Shown here in pieces: positions 1 through 6,889 of a stretch of 42,291 bases of DNA. Source of the DNA: Fibrobacter succinogenes (GTDB taxonomy: Bacteria > Fibrobacterota > Fibrobacteria > Fibrobacterales > Fibrobacteraceae). The notes under the pieces were generated by a model that saw only the letters and a list, made by a program, of their open reading frames with translations, made no database searches and was not told the origin of the DNA. The DNA lies in contig CADAWC010000031.1 in NCBI GenBank assembly GCA_902791475.1, positions 1 to 42,291 on the forward strand. The letters run 5' to 3'. The position numbers were made by a program, and so were the translations under genes. Every line of letters begins with the position of its first letter. Position 1 is the stretch's first letter.

Positions 1-811
1 GTCTTTCCGTAACGAAATTACTCCGGGTAACTTCATCTTCCGTACTCGCGAATTCGAACAGATGGAACTCGAATACTTCTGCGAACCGGGTACCGAACTT
101 GAATGGTACAACTTCTGGCGTAAGTATTGCTTCGAATGGCTCGTGAACGATCTCGGCGTGAAGCGTGAAAAGCTCCGCCTCCGCGAACATGCCAAGGAAG
201 AACTTTCTCACTACTCCAACGGTACCACCGACATCGAATACGAATTCCCGTTCGGTTGGGGCGAACTCTGGGGTATCGCAAGCCGCACGAACTACGACCT
301 CACGCAGCACCAGAACGAATCCAAGGTCAAGCAGGAATACATCGACCCGGTCCAGAACAAGCGCTACATCCCGTATGTTGTCGAACCGTCTCTCGGTGTG
401 GAACGTTTGCTCCTCGTGCTTCTCTGCAACGCTTACGAAGTCGAAAAGCTCGAAAACGACGAACGTACCGTGCTCCACTTCGATCCGAAGGTCGCTCCGG
501 TGAAGGTTGCCGTGCTTCCGCTCGTGAAGAAGGGCAAGGTCAAGGAAAAGGCCGAAGAACTTTACCAGAAGCTCCTCAACCGCTGGAACGTCGAATACGA
601 CGAAACGCAGTCCATCGGTAAGCGCTACCGCCGTCAGGACGAACTCGGCACGCCGTTCTGCGTGACTGTCGACTTCGACACGGTGGGCGAGGGTGAATCC
701 GATCCGGCAAAGCTTGGCTACGTGACTGTTCGCGAACGCGACTCCATGAAGCAGGAACTCGTCGCAATCGACAAGCTCGAAGCTTACCTCTTCGAAAAGC
801 TCGGTTGCTAA
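1..811 (+). CDS. glyS: Glycyl-tRNA synthetase, 3' part (5' end outside window)
   Basis: Cytoplasmic class II enzyme that charges tRNA-Gly with glycine. The reading frame is open from base 2, so the visible start at 62 is only an internal Met and the real start lies upstream. The first residues ([20 protein letters not shown]) are the conserved stretch of the single-chain, alpha2-type GlyRS. It is followed by the motif around [15 protein letters not shown], class II motif 3 ([11 protein letters not shown]), and a C-terminal anticodon-binding domain (from about [12 protein letters not shown] to the end at EKLGC). About 269 residues are visible of a family usually 440-500 long. This is the undivided GlyRS, not the separate glyQ and glyS subunits of E. 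coli. The stop codon is followed at once by a TTAGG-word repeat arm. Confidence 0.95.
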   Translation, partial: SFRNEITPGNFIFRTREFEQMELEYFCEPGTELEWYNFWRKYCFEWLVNDLGVKREKLRLREHAKEELSHYSNGTTDIEYEFPFGWGELWGIASRTNYDLTQHQNESKVKQEYIDPVQNKRYIPYVVEPSLGVERLLLVLLCNAYEVEKLENDERTVLHFDPKVAPVKVAVLPLVKKGKVKEKAEELYQKLLNRWNVEYDETQSIGKRYRRQDELGTPFCVTVDFDTVGEGESDPAKLGYVTVRERDSMKQELVAIDKLEAYLFEKLGC

Positions 812-980
812 GTAGGTGTTAGGTATTAGGGGTTAGGTTTTAGGTATAGTAATCGTAATAAGAATTGTCACAATTGAATAGACTGATGCTGGAACCTGTC
901 TGGCATGACAGACTTTAATAGGACCATTTTAATGTAGCATGCTATGATTAATCCTAAGACCTACAACCTATAACCTAAAA
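812..980. repeat. Long inverted repeat with TTAGG-word arms
   Basis: The left arm (812-850) is made of degenerate TAGGTNTTAGG words. The right arm (941-980) holds the complementary CCTAANACCTA words, so the two can pair imperfectly. The centre contains small palindromes: AATTGT-C-ACAATT at 863-875 and GTCTG-N6-CAGAC at 898-913. The same design recurs at 15606-15733 and 18901-19020. Confidence 0.75.
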
Positions 981-1008
981 AAGAATCCGCTCGCGGGTTC
1001 TTTTTTTA
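981..1008 (+). terminator. Rho-independent terminator
   Basis: A 9-bp stem (981-989 with 994-1002, one G-T pair) with loop CTCG is followed by a T run. It would end transcription from glyS. It lies directly before the -10 box of the next gene. Confidence 0.8.
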
Positions 1009-1012
1009 TATT
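1007..1012 (+). promoter_or_regulatory. Putative -10 box (TATATT), possible leaderless start
   Basis: TATATT ends 8 nt before the ATG at 1021, and there is no Shine-Dalgarno sequence. The expected transcription start would fall at or next to the ATG. No convincing -35 box is visible. Confidence 0.4.
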
Positions 1013-1020
1013 TCTATCAA

Positions 1021-1692
1021 ATGATTCTGAACAAATTTAAAAGTCTGCTGGCCATTCTACTGCTTGCATCGACCTGCCTGTGGGCAGAACCCGTTAGTGC
1101 TCCCGCGAAAAGTTCTGGTCAAGATCAGACGTATTGGACTGATATCGCTTTGTTCGTCGGTATGTGGGCCGGAACCACTACGGGCGCTGTGAATAAGTAT
1201 CTTGATGTGAGAATGGGGTTTCCGCTTCTTCTTGATTTCGAATTGCAAATTTCACGGGGTGCGGTTGGTTTTTATTATGGATGGGGTTTAATACATAGTT
1301 TCTCATACCTCTATGATGAAGGTTTCTTTACCGAATATGACCGCAAGGATGAAGGGACTGACGAATCATGGGGGCTCACTTACGGTTATACGGTATTCAC
1401 TTCGCACTACTTGGAACTGCAACCCTTCATCGGCTTGGGGGTGAATTTTTTCAATAATGGTCGTGATGATCTGTATTTCGGGACGTTTATCATGGGCGGA
1501 AACGTAGATATCCGCTTTGATTCGAACCGTATAAATGCGGGCGAAATCGCTTTTAATTTGGGACTTATGCTTCGTCTTAAGTATATTGCGGAATTTGGGT
1601 CATTTTCCGATAAATACCGCGATGTCAAACACGAAAACTACTACATCAATCACATATTCGCGATAAGCCTCGGTATAGCGATTATGGAATAA
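1021..1692 (+). CDS. Secreted protein of unknown function, probable outer-membrane beta-barrel
   Basis: 223 residues. The N-terminus is a clear signal peptide (MILNKFKSLLAILLLASTCLWA) with a likely cut after LWA or near SAPA. The rest alternates aromatic and polar residues with many Gly and Tyr (for example GAVGFYYGWGLIHSFSYLYDEG), as in small outer-membrane barrels. I recognise no specific family. The start at 1021 is the first ATG after a terminator and has no Shine-Dalgarno sequence, but a TATATT box sits just upstream. It is followed after 20 bp by the SMR-type gene and may be co-transcribed with it. The outer-membrane location is inferred from composition only. Confidence 0.7.
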   Translation: MILNKFKSLLAILLLASTCLWAEPVSAPAKSSGQDQTYWTDIALFVGMWAGTTTGAVNKYLDVRMGFPLLLDFELQISRGAVGFYYGWGLIHSFSYLYDEGFFTEYDRKDEGTDESWGLTYGYTVFTSHYLELQPFIGLGVNFFNNGRDDLYFGTFIMGGNVDIRFDSNRINAGEIAFNLGLMLRLKYIAEFGSFSDKYRDVKHENYYINHIFAISLGIAIME

Positions 1693-1712
1693 AAACTGAA
1701 GTTTTTTTTATT

Positions 1713-2045
1713 TTGTTTTCAGCGTGCTTTTTTTTGTTTGCGATTGTCTGCGAAACAGCAGGGACAACGCTTTTGAAATTCTCGGAGCAATTCACGCGGA
1801 TTGTGCCGACGGTTGCTTCGCTCGTTTGCTATGTGGCTGCGCTATATTTCTTGAGCGTTTGCCTGAAAGCTATGCCGATTGCGGTTGCTTATGCGATTTG
1901 GTCTGCACTTGGGATCGCTTTTATTACTATAATCGGAATTGTAGCTTTTAAGCAGGTGCCAGACATTGGAGCTTACATAGGCTTGCTCCTGATTGTTTCG
2001 GGCGTCGTTGTGTTAAATCTGTTCTCTAAAATGGATGTGCATTGA
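1713..2045 (+). CDS. Small multidrug resistance (SMR/EmrE-type) membrane protein
   Basis: 110 residues, the usual SMR length, with four hydrophobic helices. The key membrane-embedded glutamate of the family is present in FAIVCETAGTTLLK and falls at residue 14, as in EmrE, if translation begins at the TTG at 1713. Other family marks are AIPVAVAYAIWSALG-like text in helix 3 (MPIAVAYAIWSALGIAF) and a C-terminal helix ending VVVLNLFSK. Such proteins work as dimers and exchange protons for cationic or guanidinium compounds; the substrate here is unknown. No ATG start or good Shine-Dalgarno sequence is visible, so the start is uncertain (ATT at 1710 is also possible). The stop overlaps the ATG of the next gene (TGATG at 2043-2047), which suggests coupled translation. 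Confidence 0.85.
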   Translation: MFSACFFLFAIVCETAGTTLLKFSEQFTRIVPTVASLVCYVAALYFLSVCLKAMPIAVAYAIWSALGIAFITIIGIVAFKQVPDIGAYIGLLLIVSGVVVLNLFSKMDVH

Positions 2046-2716
2046 TGAAATTTCTGAAGGCGCTTACGATAGTTGCTTTTGCAGGCGGATTTGTCGCCTG
2101 CAGTGATGAGAATGCTTCTGCAGTGTGGAACTCCGCGGAATTGTCATCCAGCACTGTCATCCCGGATTCTAAGGTCTCTGAGCCTGCCGAAGTGCCGGGA
2201 TCTTCTTCAGGCTTTGTCATCCCAGACTCTTTGTCACCCCGGACTAGTTCCGGGGCGGGAACGCCTTCTAGTAGCAGCACGGAAAATGTCGCACTGTCTT
2301 CTTCAAGTGAAGCTGTCGCGGACACTGTCTGGCATCAGGCAAATCTCACGTGGTACACGTCTTGGCCGGAACCCGACAGCGAAGAATGCATCGAGTACAA
2401 TGGCTGTACGTGGGCTGGCTACTTTGCTGGCGTTGAAGGGCAAATGACCGAAGAATGGGTGAGCCAGCACAACATCATTGCCGTCCACGAAAAGGACTGG
2501 AAGCAGTATAAGCTTAAGACCTTTAGACTCCGTATGAACGGCTCCACAATTGATGCCGTTGTTTACGACATGTGCTCCGACAGCGATTGCGATGGCTGCT
2601 GCACCGAAAATGCTGGTGAAATCGGATTCCTCATCGACATCGAAAAGTACACCCGAGAACGTTTTGACGGCAATGGCGACGGCGTTGTCGAGTGGACCTG
2701 CTTGGATTGCGAGTAA
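2045..2716 (+). CDS. Lipoprotein with Ser-rich linker and Cys-rich C-terminal domain
   Basis: 223 residues from the ATG at 2045, chosen because it overlaps the upstream stop and gives a normal lipoprotein signal (MKFLKALTIVAFAGGFVAC, lipobox FVAC). After the lipid-anchored Cys comes a Ser/Pro-rich linker of about 70 residues. The C-terminal 125 residues hold LTWYTSW, a CIEYNGCTWAGYF segment, VVYDMCSDSDCDGCC and a closing WTCLDCE. The Thr-Trp-Tyr start and the VYDMC motif resemble extracellular double-psi beta-barrel (expansin/RlpA-like) domains, but this is a weak family guess. The linker DNA contains palindromes of the intergenic ATGACA-type repeat (2159-2201 and 2237-2255). Probably exported to the outer membrane or cell surface. 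Confidence 0.75.
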   Translation: MKFLKALTIVAFAGGFVACSDENASAVWNSAELSSSTVIPDSKVSEPAEVPGSSSGFVIPDSLSPRTSSGAGTPSSSSTENVALSSSSEAVADTVWHQANLTWYTSWPEPDSEECIEYNGCTWAGYFAGVEGQMTEEWVSQHNIIAVHEKDWKQYKLKTFRLRMNGSTIDAVVYDMCSDSDCDGCCTENAGEIGFLIDIEKYTRERFDGNGDGVVEWTCLDCE

Positions 2717-2731
2717 GAATTTTCGGATAAT

Positions 2732-2767
2732 AAAAAATCCGAATGAGTAAACTCATTCGAATTTTTT
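2732..2767. terminator. Bidirectional terminator
   Basis: A 16-bp stem with one mismatch around loop TAAA, with A and T runs at its outer ends. It follows the lipoprotein gene by 16 bp. Confidence 0.85.
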
Positions 2768-2847
2768 AAGCTCTAAACGCTTAGTTTATTCCCATTGTTA
2801 TTGCGCTTATTCCCATTGTGACTGCGCTTCGCTTGTCGCATGTTCGC

Positions 2848-2895
2848 GCGGCTCGGCTATGAAAACATGCGAGCATGTTTTCGCAGCACTCGGCT
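2848..2895 (+). repeat. Variable-stem hairpin element, copy 1
   Basis: Stem GAAAACATG/CATGTTTTC (2861-2882) is flanked by GCGGCTCGGCTAT on the left and GCAGCACTCGGCT on the right. The flanks match copies at 2932, 22861, 24950 (inverted) and 24015 (inverted), while the stem sequence differs in each. Confidence 0.75.
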
Positions 2896-2931
2896 TACTG
2901 ACGCTTACGCCTACGGCTTCAGCGTCTGCTT

Positions 2932-2983
2932 GTTCGCCTCAGTCATAAAAATGAGCAAGCTCATTTTTGCGACACTCGGCTCC
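2932..2983 (+). repeat. Variable-stem hairpin element, copy 2
   Basis: Stem AAAAATGAGC/GCTCATTTTT (2947-2956 with 2959-2968). The left flank is CGCCTCAGTCAT and the right flank is GCGACACTCGGCTC, both in the family pattern. Confidence 0.75.
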
Positions 2984-3222
2984 GCTGTACCTTTGCGACC
3001 TTCGTTCCAACATGTGCAATAGTTCGTTCCACTCTGGTTTGAACCCTTCGTCTGCAACTTTATTTACAATCGGGTTTCGAACCGCCGTTGCCACCTCGTT
3101 GCAAAAAGCGGCGTCTTTGGTTCGAAGCAATTCGCTTAAAACCCTGTTGTAACCTGGGTTTGAACGGGGTTTCAACCCTTGGTTCAAGCCATGTTGCACC
3201 CTCGTTTCAAACCCTGTTGCAA

Positions 3223-3255
3223 ACAAAAAAACACCGAGATTTTACTCTCGGTGTT
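3223..3255 (-). terminator. Terminator downstream of guaA
   Basis: The 10-bp perfect stem AACACCGAGA/TCTCGGTGTT (3230-3239 with 3246-3255) is followed on the minus strand by a run of seven T. It lies 67 bp after the guaA stop. Confidence 0.85.
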
Positions 3256-3322
3256 TGCAAACTTGGGTTTGGAACCGTGGCTCACACAAGGTGGAACGGT
3301 CCGTGCATAGTTACATCTCGCC

Positions 3323-5158
3323 TTATTCCCACTCAATAGTTCCAGGGGGCTTGTGGGTCACGTCGTACCACAGGCTGCCTGCGCCTTCGGCTTCGAACTT
3401 GCGCCAGAGACCTGCGAGCATTCCCTGGTCGATTTCGGCGAAGTTTGCGGTCATGGCTTCGGTGGAGTTCACCGGGCGCATCACGATGCAGGGCTTGTTA
3501 GCCGTGCGGAGCGGAACGAGTACGACCGGCATCTGCCAAATCTTTTCGTACAGGTCGTTAGCCTGCAAGAATTCGGTGCAGATGTTGTCGAACTTGCGGA
3601 GCGTATCGAAGTTTTCGCGGGTGGCGTACTGTTCAACAAGCTTCGGATCTTCATCAGCCACGCTACCAATCTGGTAAATCACGCGGTTGATAGCCTTGAA
3701 GCGGTTGGCAAGTTCTGTGGAGAACTTTTCGCAATCCTTCCAGCTTAAGCCCGGAGTTGTGATGAGGAACGGCTGTGCGTAAGTACGGCCGTCACCCTGG
3801 ACGCCAACGCTCTTGATGGGGAGCAGGCGCCCTGCGATGTTGTTTGCCTTGAGGTAGTCGGCGAGGGACTGACCAGCGGTGTCCTTCACGTCTTCGAACT
3901 TTACCATGTCGCTTGTGAGCTTGCCTTCGCTGCAGAGCAAACGAACGCCGAGACCCGGACCCGGGAACGGGTGACGCCACACGAGGTTGTGCGGAATGCC
4001 GAGTTCTTCGCCGAGTGCGCGGACTTCGTCCTTGTACAAGTCGGCGAGCGGTTCCAAGACGAGACCCTTTTCCATGAGGTCCAAAACTTCTTGCACGCGG
4101 TTGTGGTGCGTTTTGATCTTGTCGGCGTTCTTGGTGCCGCCGCTTTCGATGGTGTCGGGGTAGATGGTGCCCTGAGCCATCATCCATTCGTTCGGATCGA
4201 GGTTGAGCTTAGCCATTTCCTCGTCCTTCACCGTTAAGAATTCCTTACCGATGATGCCGCGCTTGGTTTCCGGAGCGGTTACGCCCTTGAGCTTTGCGAG
4301 GAAGTGATCGCTAGCGTCGCGGACCTTGAGGTTGTTCATCCCCTCGGCCTTCAAGAATTCCATAATCTTCTGGGATTCGCCGAGGCGCATCATGCCGTTA
4401 TCCACGTGCAAGCCGAGAACCTTTTCCGGTCCGAGCACGCGGTTCAAGAGCACGAATGCCACGGTGGAGTCCACACCGCCAGACACGAGCAAGAACACCT
4501 TGCGGTCCTTGACCTGGTCCTTGATGCGCTGCGTGATGAGCGGCAAGTAGCTCTTCATGTTCCAAGTTTTCTTGGCACCCGTAAAGTCGACGAAGTTTTC
4601 GAGAAGCTTCATGCCGAATTTGCTGTGCGTGACTTCTGGATGGAACTGGATGCCGAAAATTTGGCGTTCGGGCTTGTCGCTATCGAATGCGACGGCGGCG
4701 ATTTCGCAGTCCTTGGTGCTTGCTACAATCTTGTAGCCTTCGGGGAGCTTTGTCACCTGGTCGCCGTGGCTCATCCACATCGGGGATGCCTTTGGGAGGC
4801 CTTTCAAAAGCGGGCACTTTTCGTCGCCGACGATGAGGTCTGCAATGCCGTATTCCTTGACCTTGCCCGGTTCCACGTGACCGCCCAACTGCTGGGCGAT
4901 GAGCTGGTGACCGTAGCAGATGCCGAGCTTCGGCACCGGGAGGTTCAAAATTTCAGGATTGTATTCCGGAGCGTCAGCCGCATAAACGCTAGACGGACCG
5001 CCACTGTAAATGATGCCCTTCACGCCTTCGAGTTCAGAAACCGGGGCGGCGGGGGAGTGGATTTCGGTAAACACGCCAAGACGGCGTACACGGTTGGCAA
5101 TCAAGTGAGCATACTGCCCACCAAAGTCCAAAACGGCAATAGTATCAACGTTTTTCAT
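3323..5158 (-). CDS. guaA: GMP synthase (glutamine-hydrolysing), long form
   Basis: Converts XMP, ATP and glutamine to GMP in the cytoplasm, the last step of GMP synthesis. The N-terminal glutamine amidotransferase domain (residues about 6-200) has the nucleophile motif KLGICYGHQ and the GIQFHPEV histidine motif. The ATP pyrophosphatase domain begins near residue 215 with the P-loop LVSGGVDST. The C-terminal part ends in the family's KPPGTIEWE. At 611 residues it is about 85 longer than E. coli GuaA; the extra length lies in the C-terminal half, after HPFPGPGLGVR, roughly from SVGVQGDGRTY to the end. The ATG at 5158 has no Shine-Dalgarno sequence but a TATCTT box lies 8 nt upstream. It runs in the same direction as pepA but is separated from it by a terminator. 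Confidence 0.97.
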   Translation of the reverse strand: MKNVDTIAVLDFGGQYAHLIANRVRRLGVFTEIHSPAAPVSELEGVKGIIYSGGPSSVYAADAPEYNPEILNLPVPKLGICYGHQLIAQQLGGHVEPGKVKEYGIADLIVGDEKCPLLKGLPKASPMWMSHGDQVTKLPEGYKIVASTKDCEIAAVAFDSDKPERQIFGIQFHPEVTHSKFGMKLLENFVDFTGAKKTWNMKSYLPLITQRIKDQVKDRKVFLLVSGGVDSTVAFVLLNRVLGPEKVLGLHVDNGMMRLGESQKIMEFLKAEGMNNLKVRDASDHFLAKLKGVTAPETKRGIIGKEFLTVKDEEMAKLNLDPNEWMMAQGTIYPDTIESGGTKNADKIKTHHNRVQEVLDLMEKGLVLEPLADLYKDEVRALGEELGIPHNLVWRHPFPGPGLGVRLLCSEGKLTSDMVKFEDVKDTAGQSLADYLKANNIAGRLLPIKSVGVQGDGRTYAQPFLITTPGLSWKDCEKFSTELANRFKAINRVIYQIGSVADEDPKLVEQYATRENFDTLRKFDNICTEFLQANDLYEKIWQMPVVLVPLRTANKPCIVMRPVNSTEAMTANFAEIDQGMLAGLWRKFEAEGAGSLWYDVTHKPPGTIEWE

Positions 5159-5166
5159 ACATCTAA

Positions 5167-5172
5167 AAGATA
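5167..5172 (-). promoter_or_regulatory. Putative -10 box for guaA
   Basis: TATCTT on the minus strand, 8 nt before the guaA ATG, which would give an almost leaderless transcript. It overlaps the edge of the pepA terminator. Confidence 0.35.
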
Positions 5173-5173
5173 G

Positions 5174-5202
5174 AAAAACCTTCAGAAATCTGAAGGTTTT
5201 TT
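5174..5202 (-). terminator. Terminator between pepA and guaA
   Basis: A 12-bp stem AAAAACCTTCAG/CTGAAGGTTTTT around AAAT, with T runs on both strands. It ends pepA transcription. Confidence 0.8.
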
Positions 5203-5247
5203 AATACTCACTTTGAGGATTTGATAAGCAAATTATTTAAAATCCGC

Positions 5248-6786
5248 TTATGCTTCTACAGCGACATATTCGCCATCTGTATCTTTGTTTGCGGCTTCTT
5301 CGCAAACTACGCCGGACATGCGTCTTGCAAGTTCAATGAGCGTTTGCACGCCGAATCCGGTGGCACCGAAATCGGTGTACTTCCAGGACTTGCTTACAAA
5401 TGCCGTACCTGCGATATCCCAGTGCGTCCAGGCCGTGTTTTCAGGGACAAATTCCTGCAAGAAGAGAGCGGCGGCAATGGCACCAGCGTCGCTGCCTGTG
5501 TTCTTGAGGTCTGCAAAATGATCCTTCAAAGCGTCGGCGTATTCTTCTTCGAGCGGCATGCTCCAGAACTTTTCGCAGCAAGCTTCACCGCAGTTGATGA
5601 CCTTCAAGGCGAGGTCATCGTCATTGCTGAAGAACCCGGCAACAGCGTAACCGAGAGCGCGAACCATGGCTCCCGTGAGCGTCGCGAGGTCGACAATGTG
5701 CGTTGCTCCGATGAGGCCTGCTTCTGCAAGGCCGTCCGAGAGCACCAAGCGGCCTTCGGCATCGGTGTTATCGACCATGACCGTCTTTCCGTTCTTGGCG
5801 GTAAAGATATCGCCCGGCAATACAGACTTGTTGCCAATTGCATTTTCGGCGAGGCAGCAGACGGCGCTCACCTTAATCGGGAGCTCGAGCGTGGCGATGG
5901 CCTGGATGGCGGCAAGTACTGTTGCAGCACCGCTCATATCGCTAATCATTTCGGGCATGGATTTAGGCGGCTTGAGGCAGAGACCACCCGTATCAAACGT
6001 GAGGCCCTTACCGACAAATACCAAGTGGTCGGCGGAAGTGCGCGCATTTTTCGCTGCTTTCTTGGAGCTCTTGCTTCCGTTATAGCTAAGCGTAATCATG
6101 TACGGTTCGTGAGAGCTGCCCTTGCCTACAGTCACATGTCCCATGAAGCCTTCCTTTTCGAGTTGCTTCATGTTGCGCACCTTAATCGAAAGACCCGGTG
6201 TGTACTTTGCAATGGTATTTGCGTTTTCGACAAATTCAGCAGGCGTGAGGTCGCTGGAGCTTGTATTAATCAAGTTCTTGGCAAGGACGATTGCCTTGTT
6301 TTCAATGGCGACAACGTCTGCAATCTTCTTGAATTCTGCGGCGTGTTCGCCTGCAACGAGTTCGAACGTGACCTGGAAGGCGTCTTTCTGCTTGCTCTTG
6401 TAGGCATCGAACTTGTAGTCGGCGTAGTGAAGCCCGTGCAAAATGCTCTTGAACTGTTCCGGTGCGGCGTCTGCAAGCATAATCGAAACCATCGGAATCT
6501 GGCGCTTGCTTGCTCGCTTGGCAAGACGGTAGGCTGCCATGCGCAGATGGTCGAGGCTCGAAATTCCGCGTTCCTTGGCGGCGTCTACAAAAATTGTCGG
6601 TTGGTTATCGATTTCCAAAAATTCAAGATCTTCGAACGGACCTTCATTCATGCCGTTCAAAACAGATTCGACTTGCTTTTCGGCCTCTTCCGAGAGCACA
6701 TTGGAAAACTGGATGGATTTTTTTACGAAAAAGAGGGCGCTTGCATTAGCCTTGCCCGAAGCTGAGGTAACTATATTTGTTTTCAT
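5248..6786 (-). CDS. pepA: Leucyl aminopeptidase, M17 family
   Basis: 512 residues, the normal size for M17. Cytoplasmic enzyme with two metal ions that removes N-terminal residues from peptides. The metal-binding and catalytic motifs are intact: VGKGLTFDTGGLCLKP (about residue 265), the SDMSGAATVL helix, and the signature VDNTDAEGRLVLSD (about residue 345). The N-terminal 150 residues are the variable M17 N-domain. The start at 6786 gives MKTNIVTSASG. It lacks a Shine-Dalgarno sequence, and a TAGATT box lies 7 nt upstream. A long open frame on the opposite strand is a shadow. Transcribed on its own, with its terminator at 5174-5202. Confidence 0.95.
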   Translation of the reverse strand: MKTNIVTSASGKANASALFFVKKSIQFSNVLSEEAEKQVESVLNGMNEGPFEDLEFLEIDNQPTIFVDAAKERGISSLDHLRMAAYRLAKRASKRQIPMVSIMLADAAPEQFKSILHGLHYADYKFDAYKSKQKDAFQVTFELVAGEHAAEFKKIADVVAIENKAIVLAKNLINTSSSDLTPAEFVENANTIAKYTPGLSIKVRNMKQLEKEGFMGHVTVGKGSSHEPYMITLSYNGSKSSKKAAKNARTSADHLVFVGKGLTFDTGGLCLKPPKSMPEMISDMSGAATVLAAIQAIATLELPIKVSAVCCLAENAIGNKSVLPGDIFTAKNGKTVMVDNTDAEGRLVLSDGLAEAGLIGATHIVDLATLTGAMVRALGYAVAGFFSNDDDLALKVINCGEACCEKFWSMPLEEEYADALKDHFADLKNTGSDAGAIAAALFLQEFVPENTAWTHWDIAGTAFVSKSWKYTDFGATGFGVQTLIELARRMSGVVCEEAANKDTDGEYVAVEA

Positions 6787-6855
6787 ATAGTGTAATCTAG
6801 TATTTTATAAACGGGGAGCTTGTATTTTATAATGGTTTTTTGAATGCAAAAATAC

Positions 6856-6861
6856 TATAAT
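6856..6861 (+). promoter_or_regulatory. Putative extended -10 (TACTATAAT)
   Basis: A consensus TATAAT preceded by TAC, 28 bp before the ATG at 6890. The same TACTATAWT text occurs before the genes at 9192, 22704 (minus) and 23162. Confidence 0.5.
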
Positions 6862-6889
6862 ATTACATGACTATCATTGGAGGATTAAT

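Larger units (their letters stand above)
2768..3222. other. Gene-free repeat region
   Basis: No coding sequence is supported here. The region holds a tandem 21-bp direct repeat (2787-2807 and 2808-2828, two differences), two variable-stem hairpin elements (2848-2895 and 2932-2983), a GACGCT/AGCGTC stem between them (2900-2926), and from about 3001 a cluster of degenerate palindromic words such as GGTTTGAACCC, GGGTTTCGAACC and GGGGTTTCAACCC. Short frames through it look like chance. Confidence 0.7.

Noticed and set aside
3040..3130. tRNA-like GGTTTCGAACC text
   Set aside because: Resembles a T-arm, but there is no acceptor stem, anticodon arm or CCA end; it is one of several degenerate palindromic words.
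2840..3226. Short open frames in the repeat region
   Set aside because: They run through palindromic repeats, have no ribosome sites and overlap each other on both strands.
4304..5173. 289-codon frame opposite guaA
   Set aside because: Antisense shadow of a clear enzyme gene.
5221..6765. 514-codon open frame opposite pepA
   Set aside because: Shadow of pepA. The strong codon bias of this genome leaves the opposite strand free of stops; no family resemblance and no ribosome site.
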